Shown: positions 1 to 10,220, counted from the first letter of the stretch. The stretch is DNA of 64,000 nucleotides from Rudaea sp. (GCA_031291055.1 JARLJU010000150.1:62001-126000), one strand, 5' to 3'. The notes: generated from the sequence alone by a model not told the origin. Translations and numbers: made by a program.

Positions 1-2
1 AT

Positions 3-371
3 ACCGCCGCGGCGGCGTTCGCCAGGCCGATCCGCACCGGCGGCGCGATCGTCAGTCTGATCGCATTGCTGTGGCTGAGCCGGCGCGCGCGGCAACGCTT
101 CGAGCAGATTGCCGCACCGATGCGGCGTATTCGCACTGATCGTTACCGTCTCACCGGCGAAGCGCTGGTGTGGACACTGATGTGCGCGGCGCCGGTACCG
201 TTCGTACTGTTTTCGGCGGCTCGATTGCTGCAGCAGGTCGCGATCAACGGCAGCGGCTTCGCCGATGGTCTGGCTGCCGCCACGACGACACTCGTGCTGC
301 CGGCCGCCGCGCTGGCTTTTCTGCGTGCACTTACCGCCGAACGCGGTCTGGCCCAATACCATTTCCGCTAG
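3..371 (+). pseudogene. N-terminal part of MscK/KefA-type mechanosensitive channel, ended by in-frame TAG
   Basis: The frame is open from the left edge (first full codon at 3) and runs to a TAG at 369-371. The visible part encodes basic and hydrophobic membrane segments of a large MscS-superfamily channel; the true start lies outside the window. The codons after the TAG (372-404) stay open in the same frame and join directly to the reading frame starting at 405, so this and the next feature look like one gene split by a nonsense codon. The residue before the stop ends in HFR, where I recall relatives having HFRW; TGG to TAG is a single-base change. It could also be a sequencing error. Strain-level resequencing would separate these. 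Confidence 0.6.
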
Positions 372-404
372 CCGCGGCCGCGGCGCGAGGCGCTGTACGG
401 CGCT

Positions 405-1907
405 GTGAGGGCACTCTCCCTGGTGGTTCTGCCAACGACGTTTTTCATCGTGCTGATGTCGCGGCCCGACAGCGGCGCACCGCTGGATACGCTCGGGCGT
501 CTGCTGCTTGCGCTGGCCCTTGCCAGCGTCGGCTGGATCGGCTGGCGTCTGCTTGCGCCGGGCCGCGCCTGGACCTTGCGCGATGTCGTTCTGCGCGAGC
601 CGGTGCGTGCGCGCCAATTAGTACGAATTGCCTTTTCCACAATGTGCATTGTGCTGGCGCTGCTTGATCTGCTCGGCTACTTCGTCACTGTCGAAGTGCT
701 TGCCGCGCATCTGCTGGAATCGCTCGCAGTACTGCTCGGCATAGCCACCCTGCACGGCCTGGCGGTGCGCTGGCTGGTTCTCGGCGAACGCCGTCTCGCG
801 CTCAAGCGCATGCAGGAGAAAATCGAGAGCGCGGACGCGGGCAGCGAACGCAGCGAGGGCGAATCGATGCCCGATCTGCCCGGGGCCGAGGAAATCACGG
901 TCGCCAACGTCAGCGCACAAACCCGCAGGCTTCTGCGCGCGCTGACGATATTCGGATCGGTCAGCCTGCTGCTGTGGATATGGTCGGACATCACTCCGGC
1001 ATTGTCCCTGCTGGGCAACATTGCGGTGTGGGACTCGAGCCAGTTGCTTGAAGGCAAGGAAGTCGCGCTGCACGTCAGCCTGCGCGACATCCTCGAAGCG
1101 CTGGTGGCCCTGCTCCTGACTTGGGTGGCGACGCGCAATCTGCCCGGTCTGCTCGAGGTCGGCATGCTGCGCCGCCTCAACGTCGATGCGCCGACGCGCT
1201 ACGCGCTGACCAGCGTCACCCGTTACCTGATCCTGTTTACCGGCACGATTTTCGGCTTGTCGATGCTCGGCTTGCGCTGGAGCAACCTGCAGTGGCTCGC
1301 GGCCGGGTTTTCGGTCGGCCTCGGCTTCGGCATGCAGGAAATCTTCGCCAATTTCATCTCCGGCCTGATCGTCCTGTTCGAGCGGCCGTTCCGCATCGGC
1401 GACGTAATCACGATCGGCAGCATCGAAGGCACCGTCGCGCGCATCCGTACCCGCGCAACCACGATCGTCGACTGGGACAACAGGGAAGTCGTGGTACCGA
1501 ACAAGAGTTTCATCACCGACCGCCTGGTCAACTGGACCCTGTCGGACACCACGACGCGCCTGGTCATCAAGGTTGGCATCGCCTATCGCAACGATCCGGC
1601 GCAGGCGCAGAAACTGTTGCTCGCCATTGCCGCGGCGCATCCCCAGGTACTCAAGGATCCGGCGCCAAACTGCTGGATGACGGGCTTCGGCGACAGCACC
1701 CAGGATTTCGAGCTGCGCGTGTACGTCGGCGAGATCGGCCAGCGCAATCCGGTACGCACCGAGTTGCAGATGCGCATCGTCGAAGTGTTCCGCGAAAACG
1801 ATGTCGAGCTGGCATTTCCACAAATGGATTTGTGGCTGCGCAACACGGTGCAGGTACAGACAACCGCGGCGGCGGAAGAGCCGCCGCCTGCCGAACACAA
1901 GGCCTAG
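405..1907 (+). CDS. Mechanosensitive ion channel, MscS domain (C-terminal part of MscK/KefA-like protein)
   Basis: A 500-residue frame beginning with GTG. Several membrane helices come first, then the MscS core at about residues 270-335: a Gly/Ala-rich pore helix (AGFSVGLGFGMQEIFANF) followed by FERPFRIGD, then the beta domain (VVPNKSFI) and the alpha/beta cytoplasmic domain. MscS-family channels open under membrane tension and release osmolytes on hypo-osmotic shock. The frame is continuous with the upstream open frame except for the TAG at 369-371. If GTG 405 can be used, a shortened channel keeping the pore could still be made; otherwise this is the 3' half of a pseudogene. Its stop overlaps the stop of the convergent nucleoside hydrolase by 4 bases. 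Confidence 0.85.
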   Translation: MRALSLVVLPTTFFIVLMSRPDSGAPLDTLGRLLLALALASVGWIGWRLLAPGRAWTLRDVVLREPVRARQLVRIAFSTMCIVLALLDLLGYFVTVEVLAAHLLESLAVLLGIATLHGLAVRWLVLGERRLALKRMQEKIESADAGSERSEGESMPDLPGAEEITVANVSAQTRRLLRALTIFGSVSLLLWIWSDITPALSLLGNIAVWDSSQLLEGKEVALHVSLRDILEALVALLLTWVATRNLPGLLEVGMLRRLNVDAPTRYALTSVTRYLILFTGTIFGLSMLGLRWSNLQWLAAGFSVGLGFGMQEIFANFISGLIVLFERPFRIGDVITIGSIEGTVARIRTRATTIVDWDNREVVVPNKSFITDRLVNWTLSDTTTRLVIKVGIAYRNDPAQAQKLLLAIAAAHPQVLKDPAPNCWMTGFGDSTQDFELRVYVGEIGQRNPVRTELQMRIVEVFRENDVELAFPQMDLWLRNTVQVQTTAAAEEPPPAEHKA

Positions 1908-2839
1908 CCCACCGCTGTTCCAAGAGCGGCGGCGACCAGCGTCTCGAATCGTGCATGATCCACCGTCAGCACGATGCGCGCATTGGCCGGCTTGCCGAAA
2001 CGATCTTCCCAATCCACGACCGTCGCCCCACGCGTCAGTGCTCCACTCAATTCGATCGCGACATGGTGATCCTGCGCATCCACGACAATATCCGGATGCA
2101 GCGCCACGGCCATGGCAAGCGCATCGGCCACCATCAGCCGTGGACGCCCGCGCATGCGTGTCCACTCTCGTGTCTTGCGCGAGATCGCCGCGTAGAAGCG
2201 CGCGCGTGGGTCATCTACCGTCAGCCAACGCTCCATCGTCTCGAAGGCGATGCCGTGACGCATCGTCGCTTCCCAGTCGACAAGCGTAAAATGCGGCCAA
2301 GTGGAAAAGACCACGTGCGCGGCTTCCGGATCAAAGCCGATGTTGAATTCGGCCGGTACCCGATGCGTATTGCCGCGGCCAGTGACCGCACCGCCCATGA
2401 TCACCAGTCTTGCCACGCGCTGCGGAAGGCTCGGATCCAGCGTCAGCGCCAAGGCGAGATTGGTCAGCGGGGCGATCGCCACCAGCACGAGCCTGCCTGC
2501 GTGCGCGTGTGACAGGCGCAGCAAGGCTTGCACTGCGTGTTCGTCCGCAGCTCGGCACGCGCTCGGCGTGTAGCCCGTGTCGCCGAAACCGTCGGCACCA
2601 TGGACAAAGGCAGCGTCGTCAGCGCCTGCGATCAGCGGCGCCGCGCAACCGGCGAATACGGGCGTGCGCGCACCGATCGTTTCCACGAGCTTGAGCGCGT
2701 TCTGGACCGTGTGCCCGAGGCCGACATTGCCGGCGGCAATGTTCAATGCCAGCACATCCGCATACGCGTGCGCCATCAGGATCGCCAGCGCGTCGTCCAC
2801 GCCCGGATCGGTATCGATCAACAATTTCAATCTGTCCAT
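1904..2839 (-). CDS. Nucleoside hydrolase (IunH/RihA-type)
   Basis: 311 residues, the usual family length. The N-terminal signature DTDPGVDDALA (residues 9-19) supplies the aspartates that bind catalytic calcium, and EFNIGFDPEAAH in the middle is the second conserved motif. These enzymes cleave the N-glycosidic bond of ribonucleosides to ribose and free base for salvage. The substrate class (pyrimidine- or purine-preferring) cannot be decided from sequence reading alone. The gene is transcribed alone, converging on the channel gene and about 70 bases after the methyltransferase gene on the same strand, so co-transcription with it is possible. Confidence 0.9.
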   Translation of the reverse strand: MDRLKLLIDTDPGVDDALAILMAHAYADVLALNIAAGNVGLGHTVQNALKLVETIGARTPVFAGCAAPLIAGADDAAFVHGADGFGDTGYTPSACRAADEHAVQALLRLSHAHAGRLVLVAIAPLTNLALALTLDPSLPQRVARLVIMGGAVTGRGNTHRVPAEFNIGFDPEAAHVVFSTWPHFTLVDWEATMRHGIAFETMERWLTVDDPRARFYAAISRKTREWTRMRGRPRLMVADALAMAVALHPDIVVDAQDHHVAIELSGALTRGATVVDWEDRFGKPANARIVLTVDHARFETLVAAALGTAVG

Positions 2840-2910
2840 CTGCTCCGCTTTTTTGTTTTCTGCAGTGGCGCGACCAAGGCATCATCGCGCCTCACCCACA
2901 TCCTAGCGCA

Positions 2911-3675
2911 TCACGCGCGCACGGCGCAGACGACAGCGCGACCGTAACCCCAGGGTACCGCGCCGGCTGGCGGTGTCTGGATCCAGGCGCGGTCGAAGCC
3001 GGCCGCCAGCAGACGCGCGACGATGTCGCCACCATAGTCGCGGAACACGAGGATCCCCGATCCGCCGCGCAGCGGATCGGTGTGGTACATCGGAGCAATC
3101 AACGTGACAACTGCTCCATTGCGCAGCATCGCCCGCTCGAGCGTTTTTTCAGTTACGCGCAACGGCACGGTAAACAGCATGATTCCGCCGGGCCGAAGTA
3201 CGCGATGCAGCTCGGTAAATGCGCGCAGGTCGTCCGGTACATGCTCCATGACTTCGGTGTGGGTTACCAGATCGAAGCTCGCGTCGGCGTAGGTCAGATG
3301 CTGCACATCCTCGCAACGCACGTCATCGCGCACGCTTCCCGGCGCCAGATCAGCGCGATACTCGGACAACGCAGCGCTGCGCGCCTGAGCACGCAGGTAG
3401 CGGGACAGCGGACCGCGCGCGGACAATTCGCATGCGTCGCGATCATGCAAACGTGGAACATGGCGGCGCAAGGTCCAGCCCAGCGACAGATGCACCGCAC
3501 TGGCTCCGCAGCGCAGGCAGCGGATGCCAAGTTCGTCGCGGCGCAGGCGCAGCACTATCGTGATGCCGCAAAACGGGCAACGCCGCAGCGTGAACGCAAG
3601 TTCGCGTACGCGCAGCAACGCGGCGGCCGAACGCGCGCGGCGCAGCCAGGATGAAGATGCATCACGCGCCGGCAT
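2911..3675 (-). CDS. Class I SAM-dependent methyltransferase with N-terminal zinc-ribbon-like motif
   Basis: 254 residues from the ATG at 3675; the open frame extends further upstream only as a shadow of recG, and this start overlaps the recG stop by 14 bases, which suggests translational coupling. The N-terminal part has a CPFCG...CLRCG pair (four cysteines, probable zinc ribbon). The C-terminal part is a Methyltransf_11-type Rossmann fold with the post-motif stretch FDLVTHTEVMEHVPD and a late LHRVLRPGG strand/turn. A glycine-rich motif I is not obvious, so the cofactor site may be degenerate. The substrate is unknown. Co-transcription with rpoZ-spoT-ridA-recG is likely from the spacing. Confidence 0.75.
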   Translation of the reverse strand: MPARDASSSWLRRARSAAALLRVRELAFTLRRCPFCGITIVLRLRRDELGIRCLRCGASAVHLSLGWTLRRHVPRLHDRDACELSARGPLSRYLRAQARSAALSEYRADLAPGSVRDDVRCEDVQHLTYADASFDLVTHTEVMEHVPDDLRAFTELHRVLRPGGIMLFTVPLRVTEKTLERAMLRNGAVVTLIAPMYHTDPLRGGSGILVFRDYGGDIVARLLAAGFDRAWIQTPPAGAVPWGYGRAVVCAVRA

Positions 3676-5815
3676 AGCGCTCGGCGTGGCCAACCCAGCG
3701 CGCGATGAGGCGCTCGACGAGTTGCGGATGCTCGCGCAGCATTGCTGATCCAGCGCGCTGCACCGCCGGCAAAAGATGCGCGTCGCGCGCCAGATCCGCG
3801 ATGCGCAAGGCGAGCTGGCCGGTCTGGCGCGTGCCGAGCACTTCTCCGGGTCCGCGCAATTCCAGATCCTTTTCGGCAATGCGGAACCCGTCGCTGGTCT
3901 CGCGCAGCACGTCCAGGCGCTGGCGCGCCATGTCCGATAGCGGTGCCTGGTATAGAAATACACAACTGGACTCGGCGCTGCCGCGGCCCACGCGTCCGCG
4001 CAACTGGTGCAGCTGTGCCAGGCCGAGACGCTCGGCGTTTTCTATGATCATCAGGCTGGCGTTGGGCACGTCGACGCCAACCTCGATCACAGTCGTCGCC
4101 ACGATCAGCGCAAGCTGTCCCGCGTGGAACGCGTCCATCACAGCCTGTTTTTCCGCCGGTTTCAAACGGCCATGGACCAGGCCAATGCGCAGCTGTGGCA
4201 ACGCTGCAGTCAGTTCGACGAAGGTGACTTCCGCCGCCTGCGCTTGCAACTGTTCGGATTCTTCGATCAGCGTGCACACCCAGTACGCCTGGCGGCCGCC
4301 GGCGCAAGCGACCCTCACGCGCTCGACGACCTCGGCCCGACGCCTGTTGGCGATGGCAACCGTGGTCACCGGAGTGCGCCCGGGCGGCAATTCATCGATG
4401 GCCGAAACGTCCAGGTCCGCGTATGCGGTCATCGCCAGGGTGCGCGGGATCGGCGTCGCTGTCAGCACAAGCTGATGCGGAACGGTATCGGCGTCGCGAC
4501 CCTTGTCGCGCAGGGCCAGGCGCTGATGCACGCCGAAGCGATGCTGTTCATCGATCACGACCAGGCCCAGGTTGGCGAAGGTGACGCCTTCCTGCATCAA
4601 GGCGTGCGTGCCGATCGCAATCTGCGCCGTGCTGGCGATGCCCGCCAGCGCTGCGGTTCGCGCCCTGCCCTTGAGTTTGCCCGCAAGCCAGACGACTTCG
4701 ATGCCCAACGGCGTCATCCACTTGTGGAAATTGCGGAAATGTTGTTCCGCCAGCAGCTCGGTCGGCGCCATCAGCGCGGTCTGGAAACCCGCTTCCGCAG
4801 CGATCAGCGCGGCCAGCGCGGCGACCAGGGTCTTGCCGGAACCGACATCGCCCTGCACCAGGCGCAGCATCGGCTGCGGCTGTGCCATATCACGCGCCAC
4901 CTCGGCGGCGACCCGTTGCTGGGCTCCGGTCGGCGTGAACGGCAGTTGCGCGAGAAAGCGCGTGCGCAGCTTGCCGTCGCCGTGCAGCACCGGCGCCGCG
5001 TGCCGCCTCAGCTGCGCGCGCAAGCGCTTGAGGCTCAGGTGCTGGGTCAGCAGTTCCTCGAACACGAGACGCTGCTGCGCGGAGTGTGCGCCCAGCGCCA
5101 AGCCAGCCAGATCCGCCTCCGGCGGCGGCCGATGCACGTACAGCAGCGCGTCGCGCAACGAGGACAATTTGTGTACTTTGCGCAATTGCGCCGGAATCAG
5201 TTCCAGCACGTCATCCGCCGGCAGCAAGGTCAGCGCGCGTTCGATAAGCGCGGCTAGACGTTTCTGACCCAGGCCTTCGGTAGTCGAGTAGATCGGCGTC
5301 AGGCGTTCTTCCACCTCAGCGGCGGCATTGTCGGCCACGCGCTGATATTGCGGATGCACCATTTCCAGACTGTTTGAGCCCTGGCGAACCTCGCCGAAAC
5401 AGCGCAGGCGCGCGCCGACCGCCAGCTGGCTTGCCTGGGCATTGTTGAAGTGGAAAAAGCGCAACAGCAACGTCTGCCGCGATTCATCGCTGATCGCCAC
5501 GCGCAATTGCGGACGATAGCGGAAGCCTTTCTCGACCGCCTCGATGCGACCCTGTACCTGGGCGGTATCGCCGGCGCGCAGGTCGCGGATCGGCGTAAGC
5601 CGGGTCTTGTCTTCGTAGCGCAACGGCAGGTGGAACCACAGATTCTGCAGATGCGTCAGACCCAGCCGTTCGAGCACGGTGGCCAGCGCGGGGCCAACGC
5701 CTGGCAGCGCAGAAACCTGCGTCGCGCCGGGATCGGCAGGTGCCGGCGAAACAGCACGGGGCGCGGCGCGCGGCACGGGCGCGTTGTTCCGTTGCCGGTC
5801 TTGCTCAGTCCGCAA
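3662..5815 (-). CDS. recG: ATP-dependent DNA helicase RecG
   Basis: 717 residues. RecG is a monomeric superfamily 2 helicase that reverses stalled replication forks and branch-migrates Holliday junctions. An N-terminal wedge/OB region with the LPGVGPALA motif comes first; then helicase motif I GDVGSGKT near residue 320, the DEQHRFGV box near 420, [11 protein letters not shown], and motif [11 protein letters not shown]. The open frame starts with TTG at 5815, overlapping the ridA stop; a GTG 13 codons later is an alternative. The N-terminus before the wedge is Pro/Ala-rich and longer than in E. coli. It follows spoT and ridA as in many gammaproteobacteria. Confidence 0.96.
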   Translation of the reverse strand: MRTEQDRQRNNAPVPRAAPRAVSPAPADPGATQVSALPGVGPALATVLERLGLTHLQNLWFHLPLRYEDKTRLTPIRDLRAGDTAQVQGRIEAVEKGFRYRPQLRVAISDESRQTLLLRFFHFNNAQASQLAVGARLRCFGEVRQGSNSLEMVHPQYQRVADNAAAEVEERLTPIYSTTEGLGQKRLAALIERALTLLPADDVLELIPAQLRKVHKLSSLRDALLYVHRPPPEADLAGLALGAHSAQQRLVFEELLTQHLSLKRLRAQLRRHAAPVLHGDGKLRTRFLAQLPFTPTGAQQRVAAEVARDMAQPQPMLRLVQGDVGSGKTLVAALAALIAAEAGFQTALMAPTELLAEQHFRNFHKWMTPLGIEVVWLAGKLKGRARTAALAGIASTAQIAIGTHALMQEGVTFANLGLVVIDEQHRFGVHQRLALRDKGRDADTVPHQLVLTATPIPRTLAMTAYADLDVSAIDELPPGRTPVTTVAIANRRRAEVVERVRVACAGGRQAYWVCTLIEESEQLQAQAAEVTFVELTAALPQLRIGLVHGRLKPAEKQAVMDAFHAGQLALIVATTVIEVGVDVPNASLMIIENAERLGLAQLHQLRGRVGRGSAESSCVFLYQAPLSDMARQRLDVLRETSDGFRIAEKDLELRGPGEVLGTRQTGQLALRIADLARDAHLLPAVQRAGSAMLREHPQLVERLIARWVGHAERYAGA

Positions 5816-6188
5816 CCAGAATCATGTCGACTTCGACCTGTGCACTCAGCGGCAACGAGGCTACACCTATTGTCGAGCGCGCCGGAAACGGCTCATGGAA
5901 ATATTCCTTCATCACGGCGTTCACGGCTGCGAAATTGGCCAGGTCGGTCAGATAGATGCCGACGCGCGCGACCTGCGCGAACGAACTGCCGGCGGCTTCG
6001 CACACGGCTTTGAGGTTCTCGAACACGCGCCGCGCCTGCGCCGTGATATCGCCCGCGACGAGCGCTCCGGTTGCCGGATCAATCGGCGTCTGGCCGGAAA
6101 AGTAGACTGTATTGCCGCAGCGCACGGCTTGCGAATACGGACCGATGGCCTTGGGCGCCAGCGGGGTTGCGATGATTTGCCGGGACAT
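5805..6188 (-). CDS. ridA: RidA family enamine/imine deaminase
   Basis: 127 residues from ATG 6188, preceded by a good Shine-Dalgarno (GGAG, 5-base spacing); the longer open frame upstream has no support. RidA hydrolyses reactive 2-aminoacrylate-type enamines released by PLP enzymes such as threonine dehydratase, protecting other PLP enzymes. The family motifs are present: IGPYSQAV near the N-terminus, VYFSGQ, and the C-terminal VEVDMILVA stretch; the substrate-carboxylate-binding arginine is likely in FPARST. It lies about 100 bases after spoT and overlaps the recG start, the classic spoT-ridA-recG order. Confidence 0.95.
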   Translation of the reverse strand: MSRQIIATPLAPKAIGPYSQAVRCGNTVYFSGQTPIDPATGALVAGDITAQARRVFENLKAVCEAAGSSFAQVARVGIYLTDLANFAAVNAVMKEYFHEPFPARSTIGVASLPLSAQVEVDMILVAD

Positions 6189-6285
6189 GAAATCTCCGAG
6201 GGTTGGTTTCTGGCACGAGCTTAAAGCTTCTTCGTCGCGGCGCAAATGGCCATTGCCGGGCCAAGCGTTCCCCTCGGCTGCCGTC

Positions 6286-8427
6286 TCAGGGATACCGATA
6301 CACGCCATGCACCACGCTGGCCCGGCGTACTCGACGCATTACGTCGGCCAGATGCTTGCGGTTGCGTACTTCGATCGTGAACAGCAGGGCCGAGGTTTGC
6401 AGATCGCGCTCCTGGTATTCGACGTTTTCGATATTCGAATCGCCCTCGGCGATCGCCGCCGCCACCGTCGCCAGCACACCCGGCTTGTTGTCGACGACGA
6501 TGCGCAGGCGCGCGCGGTAGTCGCCGCTGACGTCGCGGTCCCAGCCGATCGGTACGATGCGCTCCGGCGTCTTCCTGTACTCCGGCAGATTCGGACAGTC
6601 CTGGCGGTGCACGACGATGCCCTTGCCCGAGGACAGGTAACCGATGATGTCGTCGCCCGGTACCGGATTGCAGCAGTTGCCGAAGCTCAATACGCCGCGT
6701 TCGGAACCATTGATCAGGATTTTTTCGGCGCTGCGGTGCAAGACCTGTGCGTCGGGCGCGCCGCGCGCGTTCGCCAGTTGCGCGGCGACCTGATCCGGCA
6801 TGCGGTTGCCCAGCGCGATATCGGCGAGCAGTTCCTCCAGCCGCTTGAATTTGGCTTCAGCCAGATAGCGGTCGAGCGTCGGTCCGGGAATCGCGTCGAG
6901 CGAGATGCCGCGCGCGTCGAGCGCGCGATCGAGCATGCGATGGCCGAATTCCACCGCATCCTCGTGCTGCAGGCGCTTGAGGAAGTGCCGGATCGCGGTG
7001 CGCGCCTTGGACGATACTGCCCACTCCAGCCACTGTGGCGTCGGCACGGCCGACGGCGCGGTGATGATTTCAACGGTTTCGCCCGAATTCAGGCGCTGGC
7101 GCAGCGGCGCAAGCTTGCGGTCGACGCGCGCGGCTACGGCATGCGTACCGACATCGGTGTGCACCGCATAGGCGAAATCCAGCGCGGTGGCGTTGCGTGG
7201 CAAGGCGAGGATGCGCCCCTTCGGCGTGAACAGGTAGACATCATCCGGGAACAGATCCACTTTTACATTTTCGAGAAATTCCAGCGAAGACGGCTCGCGC
7301 GTCTGTGCATCGACCAGGCCGGCAACCCACTCTCGCGCGCGCGCCTGCGCCGCGCTGCCCGGCTCGGCCGCGGTCTTGTAGACCCAGTGAGCGGCGACGC
7401 CGCGTTCGGCGATCTGATCCATGTCTTCCGTGCGTATCTGGATTTCGATCGGCGCCCCGAACGGACCGAACAGAACCGTATGCAGCGACTGGTACCCGTT
7501 TGCCTTGGGAATGGCGATGAAATCGCGGAAGCGCGCATCGAGCGGCTTGTACAGCGAATGAATCGCGCCGAGTGCGTGATAACACTCCATCGTCTGCCGC
7601 GTCACCACACGAAAGCCGTAAACATCCATGACCTGGGCAAATGTCTTGTGCTCGGCGCGCATCTTGGCGTAGATGCTGTAGGGCGACTTGATCCGGCTGA
7701 CGATGCGGTGGGCCACACCTTCCTGGGTCAGGCGCGCCGACAACGTCGCCTCGATCTTGGCCATCGCCTCGCGGCGGTTGCCGAGCACGCTCTTGATGCG
7801 CTCCTCGATGACCCGGTGACGCATCGGATGCATGGCGCGAAAGCCCAGATCCTGGAGCTCGGCCTTGAATTTGTTCATGCCCAGCCGCTGCGCGATCGGC
7901 GCGTAGATGTCGAGCGTCTCGCGAGCGATGCGCGCACGCGCGTCGGGGGCCATGGCCGCCAGGGTGCGCATATTGTGAAGCCGGTCGGCGAGCTTGATCA
8001 GGATCACGCGCAGGTCGCGCGCCATCGCCAGCAGCATCTTGCGAAAACTCTCTGCGGCAGCTTCCTGCAGGCTGCGGAATTTGACCTTGTCCAGCTTGGT
8101 CACGCCATCGACCAGGGCGGTAACGGTCGGGCCGAATTCGGATTCCAGCTCCACACGCGACAGCGGTGTGTCTTCCAGGGTGTCGTGCAGGATCGCGGCA
8201 ATGATCGTTTCGGCATCCATGCCCAGCTCGGCGAGAATGCGCGCGACCGCTACCGGATGCGTGATGTAGGGTTCGCCGCTCTTGCGCGTCTGCCCGGCAT
8301 GGGCATGCGCACCGATGAGATAGGCCTTGCGGATGCGCTCGACCTGATCTTCAGGCAGGTAGGAGCGCAGGCGTTGCTCGAGTGCTAGCACGTCGGCAGG
8401 GAGCATTTCCCGCAGCGCCGTGCTCAT
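6286..8427 (-). CDS. spoT: Bifunctional (p)ppGpp synthetase/hydrolase SpoT
   Basis: 713 residues, full length. SpoT makes and degrades the stringent-response alarmones ppGpp/pppGpp. The HD hydrolase domain keeps its metal-binding ILHDTLEDT (about residue 80) and [11 protein letters not shown]. The synthetase domain keeps [12 protein letters not shown] near 245, [17 protein letters not shown] and EIQIRT. A TGS domain (about 390-450) and a C-terminal ACT domain (about 640-713) complete the protein. The intact HD site distinguishes it from hydrolase-dead RelA. It sits 95 bases after rpoZ, whose product omega mediates one ppGpp site on RNA polymerase, so signal enzyme and target subunit are co-expressed. 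Confidence 0.97.
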   Translation of the reverse strand: MSTALREMLPADVLALEQRLRSYLPEDQVERIRKAYLIGAHAHAGQTRKSGEPYITHPVAVARILAELGMDAETIIAAILHDTLEDTPLSRVELESEFGPTVTALVDGVTKLDKVKFRSLQEAAAESFRKMLLAMARDLRVILIKLADRLHNMRTLAAMAPDARARIARETLDIYAPIAQRLGMNKFKAELQDLGFRAMHPMRHRVIEERIKSVLGNRREAMAKIEATLSARLTQEGVAHRIVSRIKSPYSIYAKMRAEHKTFAQVMDVYGFRVVTRQTMECYHALGAIHSLYKPLDARFRDFIAIPKANGYQSLHTVLFGPFGAPIEIQIRTEDMDQIAERGVAAHWVYKTAAEPGSAAQARAREWVAGLVDAQTREPSSLEFLENVKVDLFPDDVYLFTPKGRILALPRNATALDFAYAVHTDVGTHAVAARVDRKLAPLRQRLNSGETVEIITAPSAVPTPQWLEWAVSSKARTAIRHFLKRLQHEDAVEFGHRMLDRALDARGISLDAIPGPTLDRYLAEAKFKRLEELLADIALGNRMPDQVAAQLANARGAPDAQVLHRSAEKILINGSERGVLSFGNCCNPVPGDDIIGYLSSGKGIVVHRQDCPNLPEYRKTPERIVPIGWDRDVSGDYRARLRIVVDNKPGVLATVAAAIAEGDSNIENVEYQERDLQTSALLFTIEVRNRKHLADVMRRVRRASVVHGVYRYP

Positions 8428-8522
8428 GTTCGCCTCGTACCTAAGCGGTCAGGCCGTCCGCGCTGGACAGCTGGCGGTCAGCGCGCCCGAGCGGGTGCTG
8501 CGCGGTGTCCGCATCTGGCTCA

Positions 8523-8816
8523 TTACAGGTCGTCGCCGCCCTTGGAGAGATCTTCGTCAACTTCTGCGGCGGCCCATTCCAGCGCCTCGCGTTCGGCTTT
8601 CTCGCGCTCCTGCTTCTCGACTTCGGCGATCAGCGCCGAAGTCACCTTGCGGCCGGCAATTTCGCGCAGCGCGAGCACGGTCGGCTTGTCATTGGCGGCG
8701 TCCACGAGCGGGTCGGCGCCGTTGGCCAGCTGCCGCGCACGCTTGGTCGCCATCAATACGAGCTCGAAGCGGTTGTCCACGACGGCCAGGCAGTCTTCTA
8801 CGGTAATACGGGCCAT
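8523..8816 (-). CDS. rpoZ: DNA-directed RNA polymerase subunit omega
   Basis: 97 residues. Omega helps fold and assemble the beta' subunit and contributes to the ppGpp binding site. The N-terminus ([10 protein letters not shown], then [16 protein letters not shown]) is the canonical omega sequence, followed by the conserved [11 protein letters not shown] helix; the C-terminal tail is acidic and variable. It is the first gene of the rpoZ-spoT-ridA-recG cluster and is divergent from mlaA. In many gammaproteobacteria gmk lies directly upstream; here gmk is 4.5 kb away with the mla genes in between. Confidence 0.97.
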   Translation of the reverse strand: MARITVEDCLAVVDNRFELVLMATKRARQLANGADPLVDAANDKPTVLALREIAGRKVTSALIAEVEKQEREKAEREALEWAAAEVDEDLSKGGDDL

Positions 8817-8860
8817 AAAACCTCAAAAATAAAGTCGATTCAGGAATTTACACGTCGATC

Positions 8861-8890
8861 ATTGTATCCGCAGGCAGCCATGCAGCGCAA
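8861..8890 (-). promoter_or_regulatory. Putative sigma-70 promoter of rpoZ-spoT-ridA-recG
   Basis: On the minus strand, TTGCGC (8890-8885) and TACAAT (8866-8861) are separated by 18 bases and lie about 45 bases ahead of the rpoZ ATG. This is a reasonable -35/-10 pair, inferred by eye only. Confidence 0.45.
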
Positions 8891-9033
8891 CGCGCCACCT
8901 GAACAGCGACTGGCCCGGCGCGGGATTGTGCTGTGCAAAAAGGGCCCCACTTGCTTTAGTCTATGCATCTGAAAGACCTCGGCAAACCGCCTTCTGCGGT
9001 GCCTCCACGTCCCGAAAGCGGAATCCGGATCAC

Positions 9034-9867
9034 ATGCGACTGAAGCACGCGACCAAACTCGTCGGCCTGAGTGCCTTGTTGGTTTTTCTGACCGGTTGTG
9101 CCACGCCGATGCCGCGCAAGGATGACCCCCACGAAGCCTTCAACCGCAAGATGTATGCGTTCAACGAGTTCGCCGACCGCGTTGCGATCCGCCCGGTTGC
9201 GGTGGGCTATCGCAAGATCACCAACCCGACATCGCGGCGGCTGATCAGCAACTTCTTCGCCAATATCGAATCGCCGATCACGATCGGCAACGATCTGCTG
9301 CAGGCCAACCTCAAGGAAGCCCTCAAGGCAACCAGCCGGCTCGCGATCAACACCACGATCGGCATTCTTGGTCTGTTCGATCCGGCCAGCGAACTGAGCA
9401 TCGAGGCCAGCGACACCGATTTCGGTGTGACTCTCGCAAAATGGGGCGTGCCCGAAGGTCCGTACTTGGTCTTGCCTCTAATCGGCTCCACCACGGCTCG
9501 TGACGCGTCCTCGTTCCCCGTCGACCGATTCCTGCTGGATCCGCTGTCCTGGTATGCCTCGAGCCACGACTTCAACCTGCATGCAGAGTACCTGCCGACC
9601 GTGGCCTATCTGGTCACCTTGCGTTCCAGCGCAATCGACGCCGAGGGCCTGCTTGAAGGCGTCTACGATCCCTACGTGTTCTACCGGGACGCCTATCGAC
9701 AGCGCCGGCTGTACAAGATCTATCGCGGCGAGCCGCCGCTGGCCGTGATCCAGGCTTTGCAAGGCGGCGACGATCTCGACGACGCGGACAAACTGCTCGA
9801 CGAGCAGGAGAAATACGAGAAAGATCACAACAAGCCCACCGACGGTGGGGCGCCGGGCAAGCAGTAG
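9034..9867 (+). CDS. mlaA: MlaA (VacJ) outer-membrane lipoprotein of the Mla phospholipid transport system
   Basis: 277 residues from ATG 9034. A short hydrophobic signal ends in the lipobox LTGC, so Cys22 should be lipidated. The mature start DPHEAFNRKMYAFNEFADR is the hallmark of MlaA, followed by NFFANIESPITIGNDLLQ and WGVPEGPYLVLPLIGSTTARD. MlaA sits with porins in the outer membrane and removes mislocalised phospholipids from the outer leaflet, passing them to periplasmic MlaC. It is transcribed divergently from rpoZ and converges on mlaB, the last gene of the mla operon, so the whole pathway is in one locus but in two transcription units. Confidence 0.96.
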   Translation: MRLKHATKLVGLSALLVFLTGCATPMPRKDDPHEAFNRKMYAFNEFADRVAIRPVAVGYRKITNPTSRRLISNFFANIESPITIGNDLLQANLKEALKATSRLAINTTIGILGLFDPASELSIEASDTDFGVTLAKWGVPEGPYLVLPLIGSTTARDASSFPVDRFLLDPLSWYASSHDFNLHAEYLPTVAYLVTLRSSAIDAEGLLEGVYDPYVFYRDAYRQRRLYKIYRGEPPLAVIQALQGGDDLDDADKLLDEQEKYEKDHNKPTDGGAPGKQ

Positions 9868-9911
9868 CCTGGACTTCCGCGTCGTTCGGTGGAGAACGCC
9901 GGATCGGCGTG

Positions 9912-10220
9912 CTAAGCCAGTCCCAGCATCTTGTCCACATCGCACAGCCGCGCCAGATTGCGTAATCCCGGCGGGGCGCGGCGGTAACGCAGGGTGGCCC
10001 CGTGCGCGTAAATCTTGGCGGCCCAGGCGATAAGCACCGCCAGGGTAGCGCTGTCGGGGTTTTCCAGTGCTGCCAGATCGATGTCCAGCGCTGTGCCGGC
10101 GCGCGTCAGCTGTGGCGCCTGCGTCAACGCACGCGACGCATTCGCGAACGAGATCGCCCCCGACAGGCGCAGCGTGCCGAGGGTGTCGGATTCCAGGGCA
10201 AAGAACGGCGCGGGGTTCAC
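9912..10220 (-). CDS. mlaB: MlaB-like STAS domain protein
   Basis: 102 residues starting with GTG at 10220; the start overlaps the mlaC stop by 4 bases (GTGA), implying coupled translation. STAS-domain MlaB binds the MlaF ATPase in the cytoplasm and stabilises or activates the MlaFEDB complex. The DSATLAVLIAW helix here matches the conserved STAS motif containing the usual serine. It is the last gene of the minus-strand mlaF-E-D-C-B set. Confidence 0.88.
   Translation of the reverse strand: MNPAPFFALESDTLGTLRLSGAISFANASRALTQAPQLTRAGTALDIDLAALENPDSATLAVLIAWAAKIYAHGATLRYRRAPPGLRNLARLCDVDKMLGLA

Noticed and set aside
369-371. Pyrrolysine or programmed TAG recoding in the channel gene
   Set aside because: No downstream stem-loop or pyl context is visible and Trp is the expected residue; a point mutation is simpler.
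618-2165. Long minus-strand open frame opposite the channel gene
   Set aside because: It is a mirror frame of high-GC coding DNA; composition follows the real gene and there is no recognisable domain. The same applies to long frames at 4007-5257, 6112-8388, 14852-16327, 25774-27402, 55100-57034 and 58579-60060.
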